Shown here in pieces: positions 1 through 11,032 of a stretch of 64,000 nt of DNA. Made by a program: the position numbers and the translations under genes. The stretch lies in assembly GCA_022457155.1 (NCBI GenBank), contig JAJGOT010000526.1:307001-371000 (forward strand). The letters are read 5' to 3'. The first letter of the stretch is position 1, and each line of letters starts with the position of its first letter. The notes below the pieces were generated by a model. That model ran no database searches, was not told the origin of the DNA, and worked only from the letters and a program-made list of their open reading frames with translations. This DNA comes from Cladopsammia gracilis (lineage: Eukaryota; Cnidaria; Anthozoa; Scleractinia; Dendrophylliidae).

Positions 1-2137
1 ACAGTGATATTGGTCAGTATAATAAAGGTTTAGTTCATACTTATACTTGTCATTTCAGGACCAAGCAGACTGTCTCTAGTTAGTAGAGAGGAATCTGCAG
101 TAAAGACGTCCAATAGAGCAGTTTTCAACTGAGTGTCTTTTGCAAAATTTTTGTTTTTGTTTTGCATTGCTATACAAGTATTTTGTAATTGGCTTAAAAA
201 AATTTGCTTCCTTTTCAACCAAATTAATTATAACCTACTCACCTGCATTTTCCCCTTCTTGGCACTGGCAACATGAAATTGCTTCAAGTTCTGATTGGTT
301 TAACAGATTACCTGCATCTGTTATGATTGACCAGTCGAAAGTGATTACGTTGATTTTAGTTTTTTGACACCCAATTGAAAGCTGTGCTAATAATAATAAT
401 TGATTTGGAAATAAACACATAAGGGTGAAGCGTCCTTTATAAGGTGGGGGGTAGCTTTAAAGTGCTACTACAGTGAAATTTTTTTCTTTTTTAGACTTTT
501 TTTCTTTAACATATTCAGTGGGTTCATTGCGTTCGACGTTAGGAGAACGCCATCCTAATTTCAACTGGATTTGGGCATCCTGTGGTCGATTGGATATCTG
601 TGCATGCCAGGCGTGAAGAATCGAGATTTTTTGGTTCGATGGACGGGCGATGTTCAAAATCTGCGCCATTTTGAATAATTATTATGCGCGCGCACCAATT
701 TTAAGCCCAAAAGCTGGCCAAAGAAATTGCGGGCTCCACCTTTTCAGCTGAAAAATACCTCGTGCGTCCGTAGCGTGGATATCTTTGGATTATTCGGTAA
801 GTGCAATCATTTTTCTCAAACTTCATGCGATGTTCCTTAAAAAGTTCATCGCTTCAACTTGTCAAAGCCTTACCATGAAAGTTTTTAGTACTCCAAGAGC
901 ATGTGGAAAGCGCGATGTCGGCGTCCCAACTACTGCAACTACAACAAACCGAAGACGTTCGCTGCTGTCCTTTGTCCTGCTTTGAATTGGTCCTCGAGTT
1001 TGCCGAACAACAAAGCAAATCAAACGATTACTCTGACCCAAAGTTGTCTCAAAGCAAATCAACTAAGTGATTGTGCTCTGACCCACAGCGGACACAAATA
1101 CAAACCAAACAAACCGAGTCATTGTACTTGGTGGCAAACCGAAGACCTTTGCTGCTGTCCTGCTTTAAATTGATGTCTTCGAGTTTGCCTAACAACAAAG
1201 CAAATCAACCGATTACTCTGACCCAAAGTTGTCTCAAAGCAAATCAACCAAGCCATTGTGCTTTGACCCATAGCGGTCACAAATACAAACCAAACAAACC
1301 GAGTCATTGTACTTGGTGGCCATTGTGCCAAATTTACATGTTTTGTTACATTTTCCCTTGCAACTATTCAAGTTACTATCATTCATGTTATTGTTACAAA
1401 ATTAGTCTCGCACAATCAGTATTATGAACTACATTGTAACTAAGTAGATAGACATGTTTTGTTACATTTTTTGGTTTCACTATTAAAATTACGGTTCATG
1501 TTGCTGTTTAAATACTTCGTGTTTCTTCTCAACTAATTTGCTCCTAAATTTTCCTATGATTTTAGTTAAATTCATTGATCTTCGAACGCACTTATTAATC
1601 TTTGATTACTGCTAGTAATATGCAAATTGCCATAATTTGAACAATATAAGCTTACTGAGCCTGGACATAGCTGGCTGAAAACTGTCAAAACCATGTCTGC
1701 CAATTTACTCTGTTTGCAAAACTCAAGCCCGCAATTATTCTAGAAAGTGGTCTCATGTGTGAGTGTCTTCTTCTATGCTTACAAAAACATCTTCGCTGTA
1801 TAAAAGCAGACCATAGAATCACTAAGATAAAAAAGGCCTTTTCCCACAACGAAGCAGCCATTTTTGTGTTGATTGGATGACGTCATATGAAGTCACCCAA
1901 TCATTCTTGGCCATTTGAATCAAGCAATGGCAGCAAACAGAAGCTGAAATTTTCGTTTGAAATGACTTGTCTTCCCTTTGGAATTTGAACTTAACATTTG
2001 GCGTGGAAAGTATGCAGCACTTGTACTTTCCAATGCTGAAGAGAAAGGGGAAGGAGAATTATGATCATAGTGGCATTGTATGATACATTTTACAGATTAA
2101 CATAAACCAATGTTTTTTCTTTTGTTGATGCTGTTAG
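1..2137. other. Host intron or intergenic DNA, no gene recognised
   Basis: This AT-rich stretch lies upstream of the first recognisable gamma-SNAP exon. All reading frames are short and none shows codon structure or similarity I recognise, so I read it as intron of the gamma-SNAP gene or as 5' flank. The only organised feature is the tandem duplication at 946-1319. The 5' exons of the gene are not recognisable here and probably lie left of the window. Confidence 0.6.
946..1319. repeat. Two-copy tandem repeat, about 187 bp period
   Basis: Two adjacent copies (about 946-1135 and 1136-1319) share the order: CCGAAGAC..GCTGCTGTCC, then GAGTTTGCC(G/T)AACAACAAAG, then GACCCAAAGTTGTCTC, then ACAAATACAAACCAAACAAA, then GTACTTGGTGGC. 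They differ at scattered bases, so the duplication is not very recent. The short reading frames in this area are produced by the repeat and do not look like genes. Confidence 0.85.
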
Positions 2138-3523
2138 GATGTGTGATTCAAGTGATCCAGCAAAAGCTGCTGAGTTATTCATCACCGCTAGTGAAATGAA
2201 TGTTGTATGTACCTTGTTGTTGTAAGTTGCTTTCATAAAAAAGAACTTTGATCCATTTCTTACAAAGAAAAAGATTTGTGAATTTCTGCTAATATTGTCA
2301 CTCAGCATTTATTATGCCACCATATTGCATAAAAACATTTCACAAAAAGGAGAAGACATGCTTTCAAAAAAGTGTTTCCTTCGTTTAAAAGACAATGTTA
2401 CATATGTTAATCTTCCAGTAACACACTTAAATTAAAAAAGAGTCAGACTCATGCACAGAAAAAAGAAACAAGCTAAAAATTAGACAAGAAAAGAATAATT
2501 AAACAAAACATTTAGTGTGTTGTACGTGAAATGCTACTAATTTTTATTTGTTAAAACATAAGTTGTTATTCCATTTGCAGGCTGAGGACAAGATTCGAGA
2601 GGCCATTGAACCTTTGTCAAAAGCTGCAAACCTTTATCTAAAGTTAAAAAGGTTATTAGGTTAATAATAATTATTTTAATTTGTCTATGGGAGCAGGGCT
2701 ATTTGTAACACTGTTTGTCAAAATGTATTTGCGTAGCAATAACAGAAAGCAAAACATGTTTTTCATTTAAAGTGGATATAACCCCAAAAAACGGTTTTTT
2801 GCTTTAAAAAAATCTTAACTATTTTTCTGAACAAAATGCCACAAAAATTTTTGATTTTGCTTAAAACCCCAATTTTTTATGGCCCGCCAAAGTTATGAAA
2901 AATTGCCATAATTCGTTCCATTACTGAGTATGAGGTCTGGGTCAAGTGACGTCACAGAAGGAGATAGATTTTTATCATCTCAAGGATTTCCAGCTCTGCA
3001 AAATGCCACAACTTGTGTTGCCTACGGCTGCAAAAATTTTTTCGAATCCCAAAGGCAGGTATTGGTATTGAAGCCAAAAAAGCAATGCAAGAAAATTAAT
3101 GGTTCGATTTTGTGTTATCTCAGTCAAGATACCCGGCAGTCTGAAATTTTTATCGTTTTTCCACGAAATATCTCGTTTAGAAATCTTGAGCGATTTCAAA
3201 CATTATCTTGGCTTCGAAGTTAAAGAAATTGTCGAGGTTGGGCACACTATAAAATCTGGATGGCTGTGACACTTAAGAAAAAATTCCTGCTGACTCACCG
3301 AGTCACTGAACTCTCACAGGAATATCTCCACAAAAATTATCACTGAAACCTCTCGAGAGTATTTTGATCTTTGTTCAGAAATGCCGAGCGATTCTAAATT
3401 ATGTTTTCGTTTTGTAAAGGATGAATTCTCCGGCACGGTTTTCAAAATACTAGATACCTGGCAGTCCTAAGAATAGTCGATCTTTGTTAAGAATCGCAAG
3501 CGATTAGTAATAGTAATTGGACT

Positions 3524-3564
<41 letters not shown>

Positions 3565-6500
3565 AAATCGGGCGAGCGCGTAGCGCGAGGACGATTTGAA
3601 ATTACGAGCACAATTACCCCTGAATGGTTCAAAACGAAGTTCAATTATTAATTAATCGCATCAATAACAAAATTTGAGATTAATGAGTCTATGTGGAGTT
3701 TCTTGCACCCAAAACGTCAAGGATATTTTGTCAGTATGAAAGCAGGAGGAAAACAGCGAAAAAAGGAATCCATTTAAGTGCACCTTATGGATGCGCGCAC
3801 AACGTAGGTGTCCAATTACAGCTATCCAATTACAAAAAGTTGTAATTGGACAGCTGTAATTGGACATCCACGTGACCGCGCATCCATAAGGTGCACTTAA
3901 ATGGATTCCTTTTTTCGCTGTTTTCCTCCTGCTTTCATACTGACAAAATATCCTTGACGCATACTGTTGTATTTATTATTTATAATATGTGTATCCATGT
4001 CAGGGCGAAGTGTACAATTCAATACAATTCAATGTTCAGAAGTCACTTGGTATTTATACACAGAAATCGAATACTCTCGGCAGATGCGAATGAAAATTTT
4101 CATGCAAAAACGGTAAGAATTTCAGACTGTAGGTATCTAGTATTTTGAAATCCATGCCCGTCAGTCGAGATTCTATAGTATGCCCAAGCTCGGAGAATTC
4201 ATCCGTTACAAAACGAAAACATCATTTAGAATTGCTTGGCATTTCTGGACAAAGATCTATACTGTCAAGAGGTTTCAGTTATAATTGAATCTACCAAGAG
4301 TTACTACAACCTCCTATGGATTACAATCGTTCAGATATGCTGCTCCTCAAGTATGGAATACGCCACCTGATAACATAAGAACTTCTGAATCTCTCATTGC
4401 TTTTAAGCATGCTATTCATAATTTATTATTACTATGAAGATATTTTTCTCATAAATATATATATTTATATCAATTTTGCTGTATTTCTTATATATTAGTA
4501 TACTCGGAGATACTAGCTCCTTCGAGCTATTCTAAATCCGAGTTTAAATAAAGTTATATGTACATGTATGTATGTGTGTATAATTTTTGTGGAGATTCCC
4601 ATGAGAGTTGACTCGGCCAGTCAGCACGAATTTTTTCTAAGTATCAAAACTATCAAGATTTTATAGTGTGCCCAAGCTTGACAATTTCTTTAACTTCGAA
4701 GCCGAGATAATATTTGAAATTGCTCGATATTTCTAAACAAAGATCGACTATTCTCAGAAGAATAAAACGAGATATTTTGTGTAAATTCGATAAGAATTTC
4801 AGACTGCCGGGTATCTTGACTGAGATAACACCAGACGATGCCACGGGGAACATACTTCCATGATGTCACTCGGTCCCAGCCTTTTTAAATGCCGCAGGAA
4901 TTTTGAAAAGCTGAACTTTGGCGGGCCATAAAAAATCAGGGTTTGAAGCAAAATCAAAAATTTTTGCGGAATTTTGTTCAGAAAAATAGTAAGATTTTTT
5001 TAAGCGAAAAAATTTTTCGGGGTTATATCCACTTTAAGGATGTTTGTGCAAAAATCTTCTGACATTAATTTTTTTTATGTAATGTTTGCTATAGCTAGGT
5101 GATGAGTTAGGGTTGGTACAAAACGTTGATCCCCCCTTGTGGACCCCTTCTTTTTCTTTCAAGAAATGGCCAAATGACAGTTTTGAATTAATACAGGTGT
5201 ACAAAGTGGGAAAAAATGTAAAAAAATATTTAAAATGAAATGAACAGAATATAAATTAAAACAACTGGGTGACTTCAATAGGAACTGGAGAGCGCTATAA
5301 AAAATTACAACATATTTCCCACCTTTACGACTGCACCCGTCAGCTCTTTACATAATTGTAACTACCGCTGACCAATTCTTACCTGGCTGTTAAAATGGAG
5401 GTGAGTGTTTTTCAGGTTTTATTATTTGATATAGAATCTGGTATTTTCGGAGACCATCATTATTTGTACTTGTTGTTACCAAGTGGGCAAATGAAAGCTG
5501 TTATCACATACATGTAGTCATCGTTGACAGCAAACGGATCTAACCGCTCATTTTTTGTTACATCCTTTGATGACATTAAAGAGTTAACAGAATGAAACAC
5601 TGAGTGGAAATAGTGTAGTATTACATGTTTTATAAACGGAAAGTGAAATGTGACAATTTTGTCGAACCAAGCTGAAAGCGTGCAACGGAAAAGAAAATAT
5701 GGCTTTTGCAAAGCACCTGCAGACTTTCTTTTCACAGTATGTATCCATAAATAACAGATTCTACATCAAATAATAAAGAAACCTGAAAAGCACTCACCTC
5801 CATTTTAACAGCCAGGTAAGAATTTGTCAGCGGTATTTATGTAAAGAGCTGATGGTGCAATCATAAAGGCAAGAAATATGTTGTTACATATAAGTTTTTA
5901 TAGTGCTCTTCAGTTCCTTTTTCAGTTGCTCAGTTGTCTTTATCTTTTGTTATTTCAATTAATATTATTTTTGTTTACATTTTTCCTACTTTGCACACAT
6001 GTATTAATTCAAAATCGTCATTTGGCCATTTCCTGGAAGAAAAAGAGGGGGTCCAGAAGGGGATCCAGATGGGGTCCTTTTGTATTGTGGGTTTTTTATT
6101 GCACAAATTAAGATATTTCTCTGTATTCATATTATATAAATGTTAGTGGATTATTTAACCACTGATCCAAATAGTTTGGGACAATGTTTCAGCCTGAAAA
6201 TCACTTTTCTAACTGTGTCGTTATTATTCAGCCATTTCTCACATATTCATTTTGACTAAAATAATCTTATAATGCTGCAGATTTCAGGAGGCTTTGAGTA
6301 CTTTCAAGCAACAGATGAAACTTTATGAACAAGAAGAAAATTTTCAAATGATGTACAAGGTATGCTTTCTTGCACACTAGATGAAAGTACACAGAATGAG
6401 GTAGAACTTTAAAATTGAAAACTTGCTGCCCACCATATGGTGGGTCAAATGACCAGAATTTTAGTTAGGTCTTTAACCACTATCTAGCACATAAACCATT

Positions 6501-8813
6501 AACAAGCCATCTTCCTTAAGCCCAGTTTTGAGCCATCTCTAAAAGCCCAATGGACTATTTCCAAGTTCCTTTATTCTTATTTACAAAGCTAGTTCCACTG
6601 CAAGCTTATTTTTTAATGTAAGCTTTTGCACCTGGCCTCACCTTGAAAACGAGGCTTGAGGCAGATTTACAGCTTGTTATAACATTGCTTCTTCCTCGAT
6701 TGTTCTTTTATTTGAAATTCTCTGTCTTCCCCTCTTTAGTTTTTTAGCTGTTGCAGCATTATGTGATGGTTCTTTTGTTTATTTGTGTATTTTTATGAAT
6801 TAAAAGATTATTTTAAAGAAGCTGATTTTGAAATGAAGCTTAATCATTTTGTTTGAGTCTCAACTTGTATCGAGAGTCACCGTCTTCTTTTGCCAATTTG
6901 TTTCTGGTTGTTCTTAGCATGGTAGTTGTTCATCTTCACGAAAGTGATTATGTAGCTGCAGATAGCTGTTACAAGAATTCCTTTGAGTATGTTAACTAAC
7001 TAAGATGGACAGTTGTGCACAGACATGTCAAGCTGTACAAATTGGAAGTAGCTTCCAGTGTTGATCATTCTAATGAGCTCCTTAGTGCTGTCTGTAGTGG
7101 CTCAGGAATCTAGAGTATGATTACACACTACGGTCTGGTTACCCCCAGAGTCAATTATACAGACATATAGTGTACTTTTAACTTTAGAGTCTGTCAACAA
7201 AATCCTGTGTCAGTACTTTTGCATGGTGCCACTTGTTTTTCAATATTTTACAAAATGAAATTTGAAATTTTTCTTTTATATTTTTGCACTCTTGAAAGTT
7301 AAAGGGTTAAGATCAAAACTATGAATATTTTGCGTTGCTCCATGTGCTATATTACAATGTTCATTGGTATGTTTGTGCTAAAATGGCTGCGCGCGTTGTT
7401 TGATTTATCGCCATTTCCCCTTTGTGATATCTCAGGGGATTTTCTATATTATTTATCAACCATCTTGATTTCTGTTTTTTCTCTTTGCGTTAATCAGACT
7501 TCGGTACCCCGCCCTCCTTCTCTCAGAGATGGAGACCTATATTCATGCAGCGCTTTTTCGCATGCACCATATCTTACTTCCTTCACGCGTTGCCATGGTG
7601 GTACAGCGGCCAATGAACAATCTTCCTACGTTTTCTTCCTGCTGAATGGGCATCGCCTCGTTGCCACGTGTTTACCAAAACAAAATTAAAAATGAACTTA
7701 AATTCACGCACTCTGTTTCTCTTGTCAGAATTCCTGGTTTCGGTGGTTCAGACGAAGCAGTAGCGGCAGAAAAAGTTCTGGATTGTTTTAATCAAGGCGA
7801 TGCTGAGGGAATGAAAACATGCACATCACAAGCACTTTTCACCTACTTGGACAATGAGGTTAGTCAAAAGGCACTACAATGCTAGCATTAAGCTAGTAAG
7901 AATACTCCAACATTGCTTGCCTCTAATAGATCATCTAGTAGATTGTATTTGTCGAGGAAGGATTCTTTACCTTTTAATGTCATACCTCAGTAGGTATAAA
8001 ACAGACGAATTTCAGCATCGGAAGTGCTTTGTACTTCCGTCCCATGAAATAATCTATATTTAGCACGTCCCCAAAGACAAATGTAATATAATAATAACTT
8101 GAGTGTCAAAGTCGTCTAGTCGGGCACAGGTACCCTACTAATCGGGTAGACTACCTACATGCCAGTTTTGTGCCCTTTTTGAGTCATATCCTGTTAGAGC
8201 AGCTCTTGTGTGTCGAGTCTTGAAACTAATTGGCGTAATTCTCTGGTTTTGCCTCGCTGTGCTTTGTGAATGGTAAAAAGAAAATTGCGCTTCTTTCTCA
8301 ACGAAAACGAAGTTAAACCAAAACCAATTGTAACTTGCTCACCTTTTTCCTGCGCTTGACGCCAGTTGTGTATTTGCTTCGAGTTCTGATTGGTTCATTA
8401 GATTGTTTGTTCTGATTGGTTCATTAGATTGTTTGTTCTGATTGGTTCATTAGATTGTTTGTTGTGATTGGCCAAAGTGATTTCTTTGCTTTTACGACAC
8501 TCAATTGAAACCCGCTCTTAGTCTCACGGTCACTCACGCCATCATGTTTTCTTCCCCGTCTCGCTGACAGAGCAAAGATGGTTTATTTGTAAGTATTTTT
8601 TCACTCCAGATTGCCAAGTTGTCCCGCAGCCTGCGTGTTCCAGGTGATACAGGAGTCGAAGGGACGACAGAGAGAAGGCCTGTTCAAAACCTGAATGACT
8701 TTGTCAAAACTGATGCACAAATTGCCAACCCAGTATCGACTGCAACAGATCAAACAGAGCGGCAGAATGAAGGACAACTCGAAGATGAGCTTGAAGAAGG
8801 CGGGCTTTGTTAA
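2138..8813 (+). CDS. NAPG: Gamma-soluble NSF attachment protein (gamma-SNAP), six 3' exons
   Basis: Six exons match consecutive parts of gamma-SNAP, the TPR-like helical adaptor that recruits NSF to SNARE complexes on membranes. Exons: 2138-2204 (DPAKAAELF), 2581-2651 (EAIEPLSKAANLYLKL), 6281-6359 (FQEALSTFKQQMKLYE), about 6907-6986 (VVVHLHESDYVAA), 7729-7858 (IPGFGGSDEA.. to FTYLDNE) and 8610-8813, which ends in the acidic tail and the family's terminal GGLC followed by TAA. Phases agree at every junction if the fourth exon starts at 6907. Donors include GTATGT (2205), GTTATT (2652), GTATGC (6360), GTATGT (6987) and GTTAGT (7859). The N-terminal half lies left of the window or was not recognised. 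The acceptor before 6907 reads TG instead of AG; the nearest AG (6916-6917) would break the frame. The introns hold several foldback elements. Identity is secure; the exact edge of the fourth exon is not. Confidence 0.88.
3717..3957. repeat. 241 bp palindromic element
   Basis: The arm starting TCAAGGATATTTTGTCAG at 3717 pairs with CTGACAAAATATCCTTGA, ending 3957. The stem is about 80 bp and almost perfect. The loop holds a smaller inverted repeat, TCCAATTACAGCT / AGCTGTAATTGGA. It resembles a MITE or foldback unit; no coding capacity is seen. Confidence 0.85.
4282..4577 (+). pseudogene. 5'-truncated non-LTR (LINE) retrotransposon, reverse transcriptase C-terminus and 3' UTR
   Basis: From 4285 to the TGA at 4435-4437 one frame reads VTTTSYGLQSFRYAAPQVWN followed by TPPDNIRTSESLIAFKHAI, the typical C-terminal end of a LINE reverse transcriptase ORF (the residues after the thumb in jockey/CR1-type elements). 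An AT-rich 3' UTR follows, with AATAAA near 4547 and a (TGTA)n-like tail to about 4577. It is truncated at the 5' side, as usual for LINE copies, and sits in the right arm of the 2767-5037 foldback. Confidence 0.8.
5139..6056. repeat. About 0.9 kb foldback element
   Basis: Several blocks pair in inverted order: TTCAAGAAATGGCCAAATGAC (5158-5178) with GTCATTTGGCCATTTCCTGGAA (6018-6039); AGAGCGCTATAAAAAATTACA (about 5290) with TATAAGTTTTTATAGTGCTCT (about 5890-5910); and ACCTGGCTGTTAAAATGGAGG (5381-5401) with CCTCCATTTTAACAGCCAGGT (5797-5817). The loop is about 330 bp. No coding sequence is recognised. Confidence 0.8.
8383..8460. repeat. Three 26 bp tandem repeats
   Basis: Three identical copies of GTTCTGATTGGTTCATTAGA plus TTGTTT lie in the last intron of the gamma-SNAP gene. 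A partial, diverged fourth copy (GTTGTGATTGGCC) follows. Confidence 0.9.
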
Positions 8814-9739
8814 GATTGTTGTAATAACAGTCTTGTCTGCATAAATCGGGAACAAGAACTTTTTACCTGGAATGTATCTCCGCGGTTCTGAGATTGGCGC
8901 ATCCTTATAGCGAAAACCAGTAACTTGGTAATTGTAAAAGTGCGCCTGTTAGTTGTGGTAAAATAATAAGAATTGGTTCATTTCCATGTAGCATTATTTC
9001 GACGCCTTTTAAGAGAAGACATTAATTGTTCCCCGCGCGGTTATTGAGAGTGATTATTTAAATGTGAAAATTCAAAATAGGCTGATTAGTAAGTAAGCTA
9101 GGCCTTATGAGCGCCGAATGCACAAGCGCGTGGTCGAAAGGAAGAGGAGAACTTGAATTTATTTTTTCTTTCTCATAGCATCTTACTTTTGAACAATGAT
9201 TGCCAAATTTAGTGAAGGCGGATTTTACTTTGTGCTAATGAGTCGTCGTAATCATACCAACGATAGACAGTTCAAAATTGGTCATATGATAAAATTTGTG
9301 TGACTGAGATAGGTAGAAGGCTCTAGGCGCAGGTGCCGTGCTGCGCATCGTCTGTATACCATTACCTCGAGCCAAATGCAAAAATGTTTTAACCATCCGC
9401 CCTCCCCTGCTTGATTTTAGTCAATCAAAAAAATATCACATTTATGTAAAGCCATAACTTTTGCAGTTTTCTATCAAACTTGAAGAAGTTTTATTAATCC
9501 ACAGTGATTTGGTGCAAACTAGATCGTTTGTTTTCGTTCTGTCGAAACAATGCACCTCTGTGTTACGTCGCTTCCACATGTAGAAGTCTAGTCTGTTGGA
9601 TAAAGGCGAATATTCGTTTACAATTTTTTCCTCTCCATTTGCGCCGCATTTTCCAATCTAGCTACAGAACATTGAAAGGGCATAGCATAATTAGCTTTCT
9701 CTAGAAATTTGAGCCCATTTGTTAGCTTAAAATCAGACT
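8814..9739. other. Gamma-SNAP 3' flank, no further gene seen
   Basis: This is presumably the 3' UTR and intergenic DNA downstream of the gamma-SNAP stop. I saw no clear AATAAA close to the stop and no coding frame with recognisable content. Confidence 0.5.
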
Positions 9740-9794
9740 TCTAGAACAGAAGCATCATGATCATCACCATAGTCCATTCCCACTGTTGGATAAT

Positions 9795-10130
9795 ATGTAC
9801 TTATTGCCTAAGAGGGAGGGCCGGATAGGAAAATATTTGGCTCAAGGTCATGGCGTATGGACCGAGCGCAGCGAGGTCCCGGCATGCGCCATGACCGAGA
9901 GCCAAATATTTTCCCATCCGGCCCGACCTAACTTAGTCGATAAGTATTTTATCATTGACCAATTTGGAGACAAAATTACTTGAAATTTTAACGCGCGAGG
10001 CCGTCCGCTTTTGTAGTAGGGCCGTACGCCTTTTTCCGGCCCGCTCGCGCAAATGCGTACGGCCCTCGTACGGGACTTTTCATGGATGATTTTGCAAAGA
10101 AAAGGTTCCCAGGGCCGTGCGGGTCATATG
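9795..10130. mobile_element. MITE-like insertion with an internal palindrome, flanked by ATAAT
   Basis: Two copies of a segment of about 113 bp (AGAACAGAAGCATCATGATC.. to ..ACAAATAATAAT) lie in tandem, from about 9740 and about 10194. The first copy is split by 336 bp bounded on both sides by ATAAT (9790-9794 and 10131-10135), consistent with a 5 bp target duplication. The insert holds a near-palindrome from about 9820 to 9926 (GGCCGGATAGGAAAATATTTGGCTC with its complement) and a GC-rich CGTACGGCCC inverted repeat. Confidence 0.7.
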
Positions 10131-10493
10131 ATAATTGGGCTTATTTTCTCGCCTTAACTAGCTTTGCTGTACAAATAATAATTATAATAATTTAGAACAG
10201 AAGCATCATGATCATCACCATAGTCCATTCCTACTGTTGGATAATTGGGCTTCTTTTTTAGCCTTAACTAGCTTTGCCGTACAAATAATAATGCTTATAA
10301 TAATTCATAAATGAGGGTCATCGGAAACGGCAAGATACCGGGCCGGTTAGTTAGTAACTTAGTAAACAAAAGAGAAAAAAAAAACGCACACAAATAAAAG
10401 TAAGGAAGTTTACCAACTTTACGCCTTGTTGAATTTTATCTGCTTCTTTTGTGCTCAGATCATTGATTACAAGAAAAGGCGTATACTTTTTTA

Positions 10494-10747
10494 CTAAGTG
10501 TGAATCGCTTGAAATGAAGGAGGTTCGTAGTAATTGAACCCTTTGTGGTCTTGAAGATCATGCGCCTTAGCTGTGGAACCGCTCACTTCACACTTCTTCA
10601 GCTGATGGCTGAAATTGAAGGACTTGCACTGCTCGGTTACCAAGCACAACTTCATGCACCCTGTGACGTCAGTTCCATACTTTGACAGTACCACGTGACC
10701 AACCAATGCCTTACCAAGGCCAATGGGCATAAATAATGCGTTCGGGC
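10494..10747 (-). CDS. PAN/apple-domain exon, apparently a terminal exon
   Basis: On -, an acceptor TTTTTATCCAG is followed by an open frame of about 83 codons to a TAG at 10496-10494. It includes GHVVLSKYGTDVTGCMKLC, then C-KSFNF, then KKCEVSGSTAKAHDL and GFNYYEPP. The cysteine spacing and the SFNF, CE and FNYYE elements match PAN/apple domains, which bind protein or carbohydrate in extracellular proteins and are abundant in cnidarians. Upstream exons, including any signal peptide, should lie at higher coordinates; I could not recognise them. The domain assignment is by eye. Confidence 0.6.
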
Positions 10748-10871
10748 CTGGATAAAAACGAAATACCTAACATAATGAATGTTAGTCTCGCTGTTTGTCA
10801 TAAATTACTTCATTAACGATCTGGCTGCTACTTACATGAACTTACATATTCCGACTTTATTATACAACTAA

Positions 10872-11032
10872 GGGCCGATTTACACGGTACAACTTTGTTG
10901 CATGCGACACGCTTACGGCATGCTTACGACATGACTTGAGTTGATTTACACGGAGTGATTCGTGTTGTAAGCATGTCGTAAGCATGTTTTAAGCGTGTCG
11001 CATGCGACAAAGTTGTATCGTGTAAACCGGCT
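10872..11032. repeat. 161 bp palindromic element (MITE-like)
   Basis: GGGCCGATTTACACGGTACA at the left pairs with TGTATCGTGTAAACCGGCTC at the right, with inner blocks GTTGCATGCGACACGCTTA and TAAGCGTGTCGCATGCGAC. A direct echo, GATTTACACGG, occurs in the loop. Confidence 0.85.

Larger units (their letters stand above)
2767..5037. repeat. 2.27 kb foldback (long inverted-repeat) element in a gamma-SNAP intron
   Basis: The left end (TTAAAGTGGATATAACCCC at 2767) reappears reverse-complemented at the right end (GGGGTTATATCCACTTTAA, ending 5037). The arms run inward for several hundred bases: the GGCCCGCCAAAGTT, GATACCCGGCAGTCTGAAAT and CACACTATAAAATC blocks of 2880-3340 pair with 4580-4930, and 3365-3475 pairs with 4126-4260. 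The right arm is interrupted by a LINE 3' end (4282-4577), and the loop contains a separate palindrome (3717-3957). No open frame of useful length lies inside, so it is a non-autonomous foldback element. Confidence 0.85.

Noticed and set aside
56..133. Possible extra gamma-SNAP exon after TTTCAG, with a short NRAVFN match
   Set aside because: The match to the family is only a few residues, the frame runs into TGA before any usable GT donor, and the helices expected next are not found before 2138.
8343..8475. CRISPR-like array from the 26 bp repeats
   Set aside because: The units are directly tandem without spacers and lie in a host intron.
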